From contig CAVOYU010000008.1 in the NCBI GenBank assembly GCA_963700775.1, positions 62,001-126,000 of the forward strand: a DNA stretch of 64,000 nt, read 5' to 3'. This document shows, one piece after another, positions 1 to 7,695 of the stretch. The position numbers and the translations under genes were made by a program. Origin of the DNA: Thermohalobaculum sp963700775. Its GTDB lineage: Bacteria > Pseudomonadota > Alphaproteobacteria > Rhodobacterales > Rhodobacteraceae. The notes below the pieces were generated by a model. The model was not told the DNA's origin. It saw nothing but the letters and a program-made list of their open reading frames with translations, and did no database searches. Positions within the stretch are counted from its first letter, which is position 1. Each line of letters begins with the position of its first letter.

Positions 1-279
1 CGCGAAGTCCTGGAACACGAAGGCGCGTTCGGGGCCGGGTCCGGTGACCGGTCGTGCCATCGACCGTCGACCGTCCCCCCGGTCGCCGGGATCAGCCCGG
101 CGATGATCTTCAGCAGCGTGGTCTTGCCGCAACCCGACGGCCCGAGCAGCGTGGTGAGCTGGCCCTCGGGGAAGTCGAGCGAGATGTCGTTCAGCGCCTC
201 GACGCCGCCGTCGTAGATCTTCGAGACGTTGCGGACGCTGACGATGGGCCGCGGCTGATCGGTGCCGGTGGCGCGTCAT
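1..279 (-). pseudogene. ABC transporter ATP-binding protein, 5' part only, frameshifted
   Basis: This is the nucleotide-binding subunit of a nitrate/sulfonate/taurine-type importer (SsuB/TauB family), and it runs off the left edge of the window. The readable part contains a Walker A motif, GPSGCGKTT, preceded by the usual 'VRNVSKIY...ALNDISLDFPEG' style N-terminus. The start ATG at 277-279 overlaps the stop of the permease gene (ATGA), so the two are translationally coupled. The frame is not intact: the ATG is out of frame with the conserved region (an indel lies near 255-275), and a second shift near 55-75 separates Walker A from the Q-loop 'FVFQDF'. Subunit identity is certain; whether the breaks are genuine decay or consensus errors cannot be decided here. 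Confidence 0.75.
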
Positions 280-1091
280 GCGATGCCTCGCTTCTCGGGC
301 CGGAACAGGCGTGACCTCGATCCGTTCCAGCAGTTCGATGAACAGCACCGAGAAGACGATGATCGAGAAGATCGCGGCGTACATCTTCGGGTAGTCGGCG
401 ATCGACTGGTTGTAGGTGATGATGTCGCCGATGCCGGTCGGCGTGATCAGCAGCTCGGCCAGGATCACGCCGATGAAGCCGGCGGCGCAGCCGAGGCGGA
501 GCCCGGCGAAGATGACCGGGCTGGCCGCCGGCAGGATGATCTTGAAGACGAGCTGCCAGCGGCTGCCGAGGAAGGCGCGCGCCCATCTCGATCAGCGAGG
601 CCGGCGTGTGGCGCACCGCATTCAGCGAGTTCAGCACGATGACCGGCATCGCCATGATGCAGACCGTCAGCACCTTCGACGCGAGGCCGATGCCGTAGGC
701 GAAGGTCAGGATCGGGATCAGGGCGGCGAGCGGCGCCGACTGGGCGATGATGAAGACCGGCGCCCCCAGCCATTCGGCGAAGCGGTTGAGACCCATGGCG
801 ACGCCGATCGCGATGCCGATGAAGATCGAGGCGATCAGGCCGATCACCAGGGGCTGCGAGGGTGATGCGGAAGGCTTTGAAGATGGAGCCGTCCTGCATC
901 ATCTCCCAAAGCGCCGACATGGTCTCGAGGAAGGTCGGGAAGGCGGGGCTGATCGGCACCCGCCCGGCGTATTCCCAGGCGCCGAGCACGATCGCGACCG
1001 AGACCAGCCGCAGCACCAGCGGATGCCCGGCGACGTCCGCTGCCGAGGCACGGTCGGGCGTGGCGTCGATGGTTTCAATCCGTGTGGTCAT
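276..1091 (-). pseudogene. ABC transporter permease (SsuC/TauC type), two frameshifts
   Basis: This is the inner-membrane permease of a nitrate/sulfonate-type importer. Read through the breaks it gives about 270 residues with the family features: a cytoplasmic N-terminus starting MTTRIETIDA, several hydrophobic segments, and the binding-protein-dependent loop around 'MGRAFLGSRWQLVFKIILPAASP' (the EAA loop that docks on the ATPase). Two one-base insertions break it, near 860 (CTC-G-CAG in coding sense) and near 578. Removing each restores the conserved frame. The gene lies between the binding protein and the ATPase, overlapping the ATPase by 4 nt. The substrate is unknown. Confidence 0.75.
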
Positions 1092-1221
1092 GCGGAGGGA
1101 TGATTCCGGAGATGATGCTCGGTGATCTTGCGTGGGCGGGTGCAATCGCCCGGATGGCCGGGCAGCCCGGGCCGGGTGACAGGCGGGGCAGGGGGTGCGC
1201 CTCCTGCCCGGAGAGCCGGAA

Positions 1222-1251
1222 CCGCGGGCCGGCACGCCGGCCGGCCCGCGG
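1222..1251 (-). terminator. GC hairpin between binding-protein gene and permease
   Basis: A perfect inverted repeat with 11-bp arms (CCGCGGGCCGG/CCGGCCCGCGG) and an 8-nt loop lies just downstream of the binding-protein stop and upstream of the permease. There is no T tract, so it is more likely an intra-operon attenuator or RNA stabiliser than a full terminator. It would favour high expression of the binding protein over the membrane subunits. Confidence 0.6.
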
Positions 1252-1268
1252 ATGTCAGCCGGCCAGCG

Positions 1269-2265
1269 TCAGTTGCCGAGCTTTGCCTTGGCGGCGTTGA
1301 GCGGGCCGAGGTCCCAGTAGTCCTCGATCACGAAGGTTTCCGGATCGCCCTCCATCTGCCCGGCCAGGGCGTAGAAGCGGAAGTCGGCCTTGGCCGCCTC
1401 CTCGCTGCCGCCGTCGGCCGGATAGATGCCGGCCTCGGCCGACTCGGTGTAGTAGCGGCACGATCTCGTCCAGCACTTCCTTCGGCTGGTCGGCCAGCAG
1501 GCCGCGCGCGGCGCGCTCCTCCTCGACGATCGCCGGATTGTCCTTCATCTCGCGCCAGAGGCGGAGCAGCTCCTCGACGATGATGTTGGCGGAGTCCTGA
1601 TTGGCGGCGATCCAGTCCTGCGAGGCGAAGACGATGTCGTCGCTGGCCGGCTCTGCCAGACCCGGCAGCACGTGGAACTTGTCGCCCGCCATCGACAACA
1701 GCTTGTTCTTGTTCGAAAGGTCGACGATGGTCGCGTCGATCTGGCCGTTCATCATGGCGATGATCCGGTTGCCCGAGCCCGGCACGTAGCTGCGCTCGCC
1801 GAACTCGATGCCCTGCTGCTTGGCGATGATGTCGCCGATCGCCTCGGTGCCCGAGCCGCGGCCGTGGAAGGTGAAGGGCTGGCCGTTCAGGCTCTGCCAG
1901 TCCGGATACTTGTTCGAGGCCACCGGGAAGAACACCAGCGTCGAGTGCTGGAACAGGACCCTGAGCGGCACCTTCGAGCGCTGGATGATCGCGTAGGGGG
2001 TGCCGAGGCCGAGATCGGCCTGGCCGGTGACCACCGCCTGGATCGCCAGTTCCTCCTTGGCGAACGAGGTCAGCTCGTAGTCGACGCCCCGGTCCCTGGC
2101 CCGCTCGAGCGCGACCATGAAGGCGAGGGTTTCCTCGGACACGACGTCGCCCATGGCGACGCGGACCTTCCCGGCGGCGTCGGCCGTCACGGCGGCCGCG
2201 AGGGTGAACGAGGCGATGACGGCGCCCGCGAACAGGCGCGTCAGTGGCTTCAGGCGAAACTGCAT
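1269..2265 (-). CDS. ABC transporter substrate-binding protein (SsuA/NMT1-like), one frameshift
   Basis: This is the periplasmic binding protein of the importer, about 330 residues. The start ATG at 2265 has an AGGGAGG ribosome site. The N-terminus is a Sec signal peptide (LTRLFAGAVIASFTLAAAVTA, cleaved near ADA-AGKV). The mature part has the NMT1/THI5-SsuA pattern: an early 'VAMGDVVSEETLAFMVALE' strand-helix, 'VTGQADLGLGTPYAII', then 'GSGTEA' and 'PGSGNRIIAMMNGQIDA'. Near 1455 one extra base (coding sense CCG-C-TACTAC) shifts the frame. Deleting it restores an ending 'YWDLGPLNAAKAKLGN' and the stop at 1269. It is divergent from the GntR regulator at 2484, which probably controls it. The ligand is not evident; the tmpAB neighbours make an organophosphonate or amine possible, but this is a guess. 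Confidence 0.8.
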
Positions 2266-2375
2266 GGCGTTATCCTCCCTGTGCCTGGATGGCATTGTGC
2301 CCAGGCGGCATTCCGGTCCCCGGTCGGTCGCCGGGACCAGCCGGTCCCGCGCCGCGGTCCGGCTTGATTCGAACG

Positions 2376-2396
2376 TAACCATTCTATTATTGGTTA
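2376..2396. promoter_or_regulatory. TAACCA-N9-TGGTTA palindrome, candidate GntR operator
   Basis: A perfect 6-bp inverted repeat sits in the 218-bp divergent space between the ABC operon and the GntR gene. A further GGTT-N4-AACC repeat follows at 2392-2403 and another TTGGTTT at 2412. The region is locally AT-rich (TTCTATTATTGG), as expected for a promoter/operator. FadR-subfamily regulators recognise TGGT/ACCA-type half-sites, which fits. Confidence 0.5.
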
Positions 2397-2483
2397 GGCA
2401 ACCGGAGAGTATTGGTTTGGCCGCGCTGACCGGCGGCACGGCCGGGAGAGCCGGTCCGCGGACGGAGGCCGAGGCGGGCGAAG

Positions 2484-3164
2484 ATGGACGATTCCGACGG
2501 CGCACTGACCCAGCTCAGGGCCTATCTGGCCCAGCACGAGCTGCCCCCCGGCGGCCGGCTGCCGCCGGAGCGCGAGCTCTGCGGCCTGCTCGGCGTCTCG
2601 CGCGGCGAGCTGCGCAAGGCGCTGGCGGTGCTGGAGCGCGACGGCGAGCTGTGGCGGCATGTGGGCAAGGGCACCTTCACCGGCATCCGCCCGGTCGAGG
2701 AGGTGACCTCGGTCGGCGCCATCGCCGCGCGCTCGAACCCGCGCGAGGTGATGCAGGCCCGGCTGCTGGTCGAGCCGATGCTGGCCCGCGAGGCGGCGCT
2801 GAACGCCACCGCCGAGCATCTGGACGAGATGCGCCGCTGCATCCGCGCCGCGCGCGAGGCGGCGACCTGGCGCCAGTACGAGAGCTGCGACAACCGGTTC
2901 CACCGCACGGTCGCCGAGGCGAGCGGCAACACGGTGCTGACGGCGCTGTTCGACCAGCTCAACGCGGTACGCCGGGCGGTGGTCTGGGGCCGGCGGCGCG
3001 ACGAGGGCGAGCGGCCGCCCCGCGGCCACCACAGCTTCGCCGAGCACGAGCGCATCCTCGCCGCGCTGGCCGACCGCGATCAGGAGGCGGCGCAGCGGGC
3101 CATGCATGGCCATCTGCTGACGGTGCAGGAGAACCTGCTGGGGCTCCGCCAGGCGGCGGAGTAG
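2484..3164 (+). CDS. GntR-family (FadR/FCD subfamily) transcriptional regulator
   Basis: A 226-residue regulator. The N-terminal winged helix spans residues 1-70, with the family signature 'LPPERELCGLLGVSRGELRKALAVLERDGELWRHVGKGTF'. The C-terminal FCD effector-binding domain spans 85-220, with the metal/ligand residues in 'LVEPMLAREAA', 'DNRFHRTVAEASGN' and 'EHERILAALADRD' (two His and an Asp/Glu set typical of FCD proteins that bind a carboxylate through a metal). It is transcribed away from the ABC importer at 1-2265 and ends 3 bp short of convergent tmpB. By position it most likely regulates the importer. The effector is unknown. Confidence 0.85.
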   Translation: MDDSDGALTQLRAYLAQHELPPGGRLPPERELCGLLGVSRGELRKALAVLERDGELWRHVGKGTFTGIRPVEEVTSVGAIAARSNPREVMQARLLVEPMLAREAALNATAEHLDEMRRCIRAAREAATWRQYESCDNRFHRTVAEASGNTVLTALFDQLNAVRRAVVWGRRRDEGERPPRGHHSFAEHERILAALADRDQEAAQRAMHGHLLTVQENLLGLRQAAE

Positions 3165-3167
3165 GGG

Positions 3168-3788
3168 CTAACCCCGGCCCGCGCCCGTGCCCCGTGCATG
3201 GGCGTCGACCATCCGCTGCACCATCGGCGCGAAGTGGGCGAAGGCCGGCGTCTCCATGTCGGTCCGCTTGCCGGCCTCGTCGAGGTAGCGCACCTGGACG
3301 ATCGCCTCGAGGTTGGGGTTCTTCTCGAACTCGGCCACCTCGGCCGCGCTCATCGGCCCGCCCTGGAGGCCCAGCGAGTGCACCGAGGCGGGCGACAGGC
3401 GGCGGAAGTATTCGGGCCTGGTGGCACAGAGATAGCGCTTCGCGGCCACATGGTACTTCACGCAGTCGGTGATGACCGGCGGGAAGAACGCCTCCAGCAG
3501 CCGCGCGCCCTCGTCCTCGTGGAAGCGGTCCTCGGTGTCCTCCATGGTGAAGGTGCCGAACTCGCCGGTGAAGTGGCCGATATCGTGCAGCAGCGCGGCG
3601 ACGACGATCTCCTCGGGCTGGCCCGCCCGCTCGGCCAGGGTCGCGCCCTGGAGCATGTGCTGGGCCATGGTCACCGGCTCGCCCAGATACTCCTCGCCGC
3701 CGCGCCGCTCGAAGACGCCGGCCAGGAAGGCGACGATGGTGTCCGGGGTCAGGTTGGGGGTCGGGGCGGCGGGATCGGGCCGGGTCAT
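3168..3788 (-). CDS. tmpB: HD-domain mixed-valent diiron oxygenase, TmpB/PhnZ-like
   Basis: This 206-residue protein belongs to the PhnZ/TmpB group of HD-domain oxygenases, which cleave the C-P bond of a 1-hydroxyphosphonate. In the TmpB case the products are glycine betaine and phosphate. Visible motifs follow PhnZ: 'Y-L-G-E-P-V' near residues 29-34 (the gating Tyr and the Glu), 'QHMLQ' (His ligand and Gln), 'LLHDIGH' (HD pair), a His in 'DRFHEDEG', 'KYHVAAKRYLC' (His ligand plus the substrate-binding Lys) and Asp in 'RYLDEAGK'. The start ATG overlaps the tmpA stop (ATGA), so the two oxygenases are coupled. Family membership is firm; TMAEP as substrate rests on the GBBH-like partner and is inferred. 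Confidence 0.82.
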   Translation of the reverse strand: MTRPDPAAPTPNLTPDTIVAFLAGVFERRGGEEYLGEPVTMAQHMLQGATLAERAGQPEEIVVAALLHDIGHFTGEFGTFTMEDTEDRFHEDEGARLLEAFFPPVITDCVKYHVAAKRYLCATRPEYFRRLSPASVHSLGLQGGPMSAAEVAEFEKNPNLEAIVQVRYLDEAGKRTDMETPAFAHFAPMVQRMVDAHARGTGAGRG

Positions 3789-4951
3789 TCCGCCGCCTCC
3801 AGCCCGCGGGATTCCAGCGAGGCGAGGGTCGAGAGCAGCCCGTCCTTGTCGGCGTAGCAGCCCTGCAGCCAGCGGGTGCCGGTGCCGGCATAGGCCGAGC
3901 GGGCGTGCAGCACGCGGGTGTTGTCGACGATGAAGCATTCGCCCGGCGCCAGCTTGAAGCGCACCTCCATGGCCGGGTCGTCGATGATCTCGCCGAGGCG
4001 CCGGTAGGCGGCGTAGTAGGCCGCCATGTCGTCATAGGGCACGTCGGTGACCGGCGCGGCCGAGCGGTTGTTGAATCGGATGCAGATCAGCTCGCCGTCC
4101 GGGGCGAGCTCGATCATCGGCCGGCGCGCGGTCAGCCGGACGCCCTTCGACCCGGCATATTCGAACCGGGCGCAGTGGCGGCTCAGCAGGCCGAACCCGC
4201 GCGGGTCCTCGTCGCGCAGCCGCTCGGCGGCGCGGAACCCGTCGACCACCATCGAGTCGCCGCCCTCGGCCGAGTTCTGGAGGCAGTAGAGGATCTGCAG
4301 CGTCGGCACCGGGTCGCGATAGGGATTGTCGGTGTGGGCCTGCAACCCCAGCCCGGTATAGGCGAGGTTGCTCGGGTTGATCTCGGTGCGCACCTCGAAC
4401 CACTTGCCGTAGTTGGTTTCGCGCACATATCCGAAAAGCGCCGCAACCTCCAGAAGCGCGCCACTTTTCGCCGGTCCGCCCGTCAGCTTGGCGAAGCCGA
4501 GGCGCCGCACCGCCGCCAGCCAGGCGCGGAGCTCGCCTGCATTGGTCCGCACCGCGTCCCAGGACGCCGCCGGCACCGCCCCGTTCAACGTCCCGTTCAA
4601 CGCCCCGTCCCAGGTCTCGATCTCCGGGCCGACCCAGCCGGCCTGGCGCACCGCCGGGCGGTCATAGGCATGGCGCGCCAGCCAGGGGGCCGGAAAGCGC
4701 ACGGTCTTGCCCTCCGGGGCGAAGGTGACCGCCAGATCGCCGCCGTCGACTGCCGCCGCCGCGATCCGGGTGTCCGGCGGGATGTCGCCGAGGGTGATCA
4801 GGCGCTGGCCGTTGCCGGGCGCCCGCGTTTCCGGGTCGAGCGCGTTGTCGCGGAGCCAGATCGCATGGAAGCGCGGGGACGTGCCGTCGCTCAGATGCGC
4901 CTTCAGGGCCTTGCCGCCCTCCAGGACACTGACGGAGCCGATCGAGACCAT
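3785..4951 (-). CDS. tmpA: Fe(II)/2-oxoglutarate dioxygenase, TmpA-like (gamma-butyrobetaine hydroxylase family)
   Basis: This 388-residue protein has the gamma-butyrobetaine-hydroxylase layout: an N-terminal DUF971-like domain (residues 1-95, 'FHAIWLRDNALDPETR') and a C-terminal TauD-type jelly roll with the iron triad H-x-D ('LQAHTDNPYRDPVP') and the distal His ('VLHARSAY'), followed by the 2OG-binding Arg ('GTRWLQGCYADKDG'). The Cys residues that bind zinc in true GBB hydroxylases are absent from the N-domain. Coupling to an HD oxygenase identifies it as most like TmpA, which hydroxylates C1 of 2-(trimethylammonio)ethylphosphonate. A plain GBB hydroxylase is the alternative. The ribosome site AGGAGG precedes the ATG. 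The gene is divergent from a LysR regulator. Confidence 0.8.
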   Translation of the reverse strand: MVSIGSVSVLEGGKALKAHLSDGTSPRFHAIWLRDNALDPETRAPGNGQRLITLGDIPPDTRIAAAAVDGGDLAVTFAPEGKTVRFPAPWLARHAYDRPAVRQAGWVGPEIETWDGALNGTLNGAVPAASWDAVRTNAGELRAWLAAVRRLGFAKLTGGPAKSGALLEVAALFGYVRETNYGKWFEVRTEINPSNLAYTGLGLQAHTDNPYRDPVPTLQILYCLQNSAEGGDSMVVDGFRAAERLRDEDPRGFGLLSRHCARFEYAGSKGVRLTARRPMIELAPDGELICIRFNNRSAAPVTDVPYDDMAAYYAAYRRLGEIIDDPAMEVRFKLAPGECFIVDNTRVLHARSAYAGTGTRWLQGCYADKDGLLSTLASLESRGLEAAE

Positions 4952-4980
4952 TCGGAACCTCCTGCGGTGATCCGATGGAC

Positions 4981-5047
4981 GTTATCCGCCGGTTCAGGCA
5001 TAACGACAATCAATCTATTCGTGGATCATGGGGTCATTCCAGTTATG
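4981..5047. promoter_or_regulatory. GTTAT/ATAAC half-sites between tmpA and the LysR gene
   Basis: The 93-bp divergent spacer carries GTTAT at 4981, its inverted copy ATAAC at 5000-5004 (N14 spacing) and a third GTTAT at 5042 overlapping the LysR start codon. LysR proteins commonly bind such spaced dyads in the shared promoter, repressing themselves and activating the divergent gene. Confidence 0.4.
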
Positions 5048-5944
5048 CCTCCGGACACCGAGACGGCCGCTCTCCCTCCGCTCGAATGGCTGCGGGTCTT
5101 CGAGGCGGCCGGGCGCAGCGGCAGCTTCACCGCCGCGGCGGCGGAGCTTGGCCTGACCCAGGCGGCGGTCAGCCAGCGCATCCGCCATCTGGAGGCGCGC
5201 CTCGGGGTGCGCCTGTTCATGCGCCTGCCGCGCGGCGTCGAGCTCTCGGCCGACGGCGAGGCGTGGCTCCCGCATGTGCAGAATGCGCTGAGCGCCCTCC
5301 AGCGCAGCACCGCCGACCTGTTCGGCGCCCCCCGGCGGAAGCTCACCATCGCCGCTCCGGCCTCGGTGGCGGAGCTCTGGATCGCACCCCGGCTGGCGCC
5401 GCTTGCGGCGACCTTCCCGCAGCTTCAGGTCTCGGTCGCAACCGTGCACCGGCCGGCGGACTATGCCGCCGCGGACGCGGATTTCGAGATCCGCTTCGGG
5501 GCGGGGGACTGGCCCGGCCGGCGCGCGGTCCGCCTCTATGACGAGATCCTCGCCCCGGCGCTGGCCCCGGCGCTGCTGGACGGCGGCGCCCCGGACTGGC
5601 GCGACCTGCCGCAGATCGCCGTCTCCGGCCCGCGGGACGGCTGGCGCGAATGGGCGGCGGCGACCGGCGTCGCCCCGCCGCGCCCGCCGTTCCTGCGCTT
5701 CGACAGCTTCGCGCCGGCGCTGGCCGCGGCCATCGACGGCGCCGGGGTGCTGCTGGCCTCGCTTGCCCTCGCCCGCCCGGCGCTGGCGGCCGGCCGGCTG
5801 GTGCGGCTGCCCGAACGGCCGCTGCGCATGGAGCGCGGCTACTGGATTTCCTGGGCCGCGGGCCGGACCGCCGTGGCCGAGCACGAGGCAATCGTCGCGG
5901 CACTCGCCGAGCGGAACGATCCGGCGGGCGCAGGCAGCCGGTGA
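5045..5944 (+). CDS. LysR-family transcriptional regulator
   Basis: A 299-residue regulator. The N-terminal winged helix-turn-helix (residues 10-70) reads 'LEWLRVFEAAGRSGSFTAAAAELGLTQAAVSQRIRHLEARLG', the LTTR signature. The effector-binding domain (residues 90-290) is of the GcvA/AmpR-like type ('FEIRFGAGDW', 'PFLRFDSFAPALAAAIDGAGV'). The frame is open far upstream, but ATG 5045 places the HTH at the usual distance from the N-terminus. It is divergent from tmpA, which it probably controls, and upstream of the dpp operon. Confidence 0.85.
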   Translation: MPPDTETAALPPLEWLRVFEAAGRSGSFTAAAAELGLTQAAVSQRIRHLEARLGVRLFMRLPRGVELSADGEAWLPHVQNALSALQRSTADLFGAPRRKLTIAAPASVAELWIAPRLAPLAATFPQLQVSVATVHRPADYAAADADFEIRFGAGDWPGRRAVRLYDEILAPALAPALLDGGAPDWRDLPQIAVSGPRDGWREWAAATGVAPPRPPFLRFDSFAPALAAAIDGAGVLLASLALARPALAAGRLVRLPERPLRMERGYWISWAAGRTAVAEHEAIVAALAERNDPAGAGSR

Positions 5945-6055
5945 CCCGGATCGCGGGCCGCCGGTCTTCCGTCACGTAAATCTGACCCTTTTCCGGTATG
6001 CAACGGCCGGGCGGAGGGATAGTGTCGCGAGTCTTCAATACCTGTGGGAGGACCC

Positions 6056-7639
6056 ATGAAACGCTTTCTGATTGCCACGGCTGCTGCGGCGCTCATTGCC
6101 GGCAGCGCCCAGGCCAAGACCCTCGTCTACTGCTCGGAGGGGTCGCCCGAGGGCTTCAATCCCTCGCTCTACACCGCCGGCACGACCTTCGACGCCTCGT
6201 CGCATCCGATCTTCAACCGGCTGGTGGAGTTCGCCCCCGGCACCACCGAGATCGTCCCGGCGCTGGCCGAGACCTGGGAGGTCTCGGATGACGGGCTGGA
6301 GTACACCTTCAAGCTCCGCCCCGGCGTGAAGTTCCACACGACCGCGAACTTCACCCCGACGCGCGACTTCAACGCCGATGACGTGCTCTACTCGTTCAAC
6401 CGCCAGTTCAAGGCCGACCATCCGGATCACGGCCTCTCGGGCGGCACCTACGAGTACTTCAACGGCATGTCGATGCCGGACCTGCTGAAGGAGGTGGTCA
6501 AGGTCGACGACCTGACCGTGAAGTTCGTGCTGAACCGGCCCGAAGCGCCGATGATCGCCAATCTGGGCATGGACTTCGCCTCGATCATGTCGGCCGAGTA
6601 CGCGGACGCCATGCGCGCCGCCGGCACGCCGGAGAAGATCGACCTCGAGCCCATCGGCACCGGGCCGTTCCAGCTGGTCGCCTACCAGAAGGACGCGGTG
6701 ATCCGCTACAAGGCGCATCCCGACTACTGGGCCGGCAAGGCCGCGATCGACGATCTGGTCTTCGCCATCACTCCGGACGCCTCGGTGCGCCTGCAGAAGC
6801 TGATGGCGGGCGAGTGCCAGGTGATGCCCTATCCGAACCCGGCCGACCTCGACGCGATCCGGGCGGATTCGAACCTCCAGCTGCTGGAGCAGGAAGGCCT
6901 GAACGTCGGCTACCTCGCCTACAACACCAAGGTGGCGCCGTTCGACAATCCGAAGGTGCGCAGGGCGCTGAACGCGGCCATCAACAAGCAGGCCATCATC
7001 GACGCGGTGTTCCAGGGCGCCGGCAAGATCGCCAAGAACCCGATCCCGCCGACCATCTGGTCGTACAACAACGCCACCGTGGACGACCCCTACGATCCGG
7101 CGGCGGCCAAGGCGGCGCTGGAGGCCGAGGGAGTCAGCGGCCTCAAGATGAAGATCTGGGCGATGCCGGTGCAGCGGCCATACAACCCGAACGCCCGGCG
7201 CATGGCCGAGCTGATCCAGGCCGACTTCGCCGCCGTCGGCGTCGAGGCCGAGATCGTCTCCTACGAGTGGGGCGAGTACCTGTCGCGCTCGAAGGCCGAG
7301 GACCGCGACGGCGCGGTGCTGCTGGGCTGGACCGGCGACAACGGCGATCCGGACAACTTCCTCGCCGTGCTGCTGGGCTGCGACGCGGTCGGCGGCTCGA
7401 ACCGGGCGCAGTGGTGCCACGAGCCGTTCCAGGACCTGATCCAGAAGGCCAAGGTCGTCTCCGACGTCGGCGAGCGCACCAAGCTCTACGAGGAGGCGCA
7501 GCTGGTCTTCAAGGACCAGGCGCCCTGGGCCACGATCGCGCATTCGGTGGTCTTCATGCCGATGTCCTCCAAGGTCACCGGCTACAAGATCAACCCCTTC
7601 GGCGGCCACGCCTTCTACGGCGTCGACATCGCCGAGTGA
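6056..7639 (+). CDS. dppA: Dipeptide-binding protein DppA
   Basis: This is the periplasmic dipeptide-binding protein, 527 residues, with a Sec signal peptide (MKRFLIATAAAALIAGSAQA, cut before KTLVY). The mature sequence follows Escherichia coli DppA closely: 'LVYCSEGSPEGFNPSLYTAGT', 'NRLVEF', 'NPIGTGPFQ'-type block, 'ITPDASVRLQKL', 'GECQVMPYPNPAD', 'MPVQRPYNPNARRMAELIQAD' and 'GWTGDNGDPDNFLAVLLGC'. A TGGGAGGA ribosome site precedes the ATG. It heads an operon with the M24 peptidase and dppBCDF. A hairpin just after the stop probably limits read-through into the rest. Specificity for dipeptides rather than haem or another ligand follows from the strong DppA resemblance. Confidence 0.9.
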   Translation: MKRFLIATAAAALIAGSAQAKTLVYCSEGSPEGFNPSLYTAGTTFDASSHPIFNRLVEFAPGTTEIVPALAETWEVSDDGLEYTFKLRPGVKFHTTANFTPTRDFNADDVLYSFNRQFKADHPDHGLSGGTYEYFNGMSMPDLLKEVVKVDDLTVKFVLNRPEAPMIANLGMDFASIMSAEYADAMRAAGTPEKIDLEPIGTGPFQLVAYQKDAVIRYKAHPDYWAGKAAIDDLVFAITPDASVRLQKLMAGECQVMPYPNPADLDAIRADSNLQLLEQEGLNVGYLAYNTKVAPFDNPKVRRALNAAINKQAIIDAVFQGAGKIAKNPIPPTIWSYNNATVDDPYDPAAAKAALEAEGVSGLKMKIWAMPVQRPYNPNARRMAELIQADFAAVGVEAEIVSYEWGEYLSRSKAEDRDGAVLLGWTGDNGDPDNFLAVLLGCDAVGGSNRAQWCHEPFQDLIQKAKVVSDVGERTKLYEEAQLVFKDQAPWATIAHSVVFMPMSSKVTGYKINPFGGHAFYGVDIAE

Positions 7640-7645
7640 GCCTAT

Positions 7646-7673
7646 GGCGGGGCGCGGATTTCCGCGCCCCGCC
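7646..7673 (+). terminator. GC hairpin after dppA
   Basis: A perfect 12-bp stem (GGCGGGGCGCGG/CCGCGCCCCGCC) with a 4-nt ATTT loop begins 7 nt after the dppA stop. No U-tract follows, so it probably acts as an attenuator or 3' protector that raises dppA mRNA relative to the downstream genes. Confidence 0.65.
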
Positions 7674-7695
7674 CGCTTTCCGGGGGGGTCCATTC

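Noticed and set aside
3905..5944. A 679-residue version of the LysR regulator
   Set aside because: The first 380 residues are antisense to tmpA; the HTH begins just after ATG 5045.
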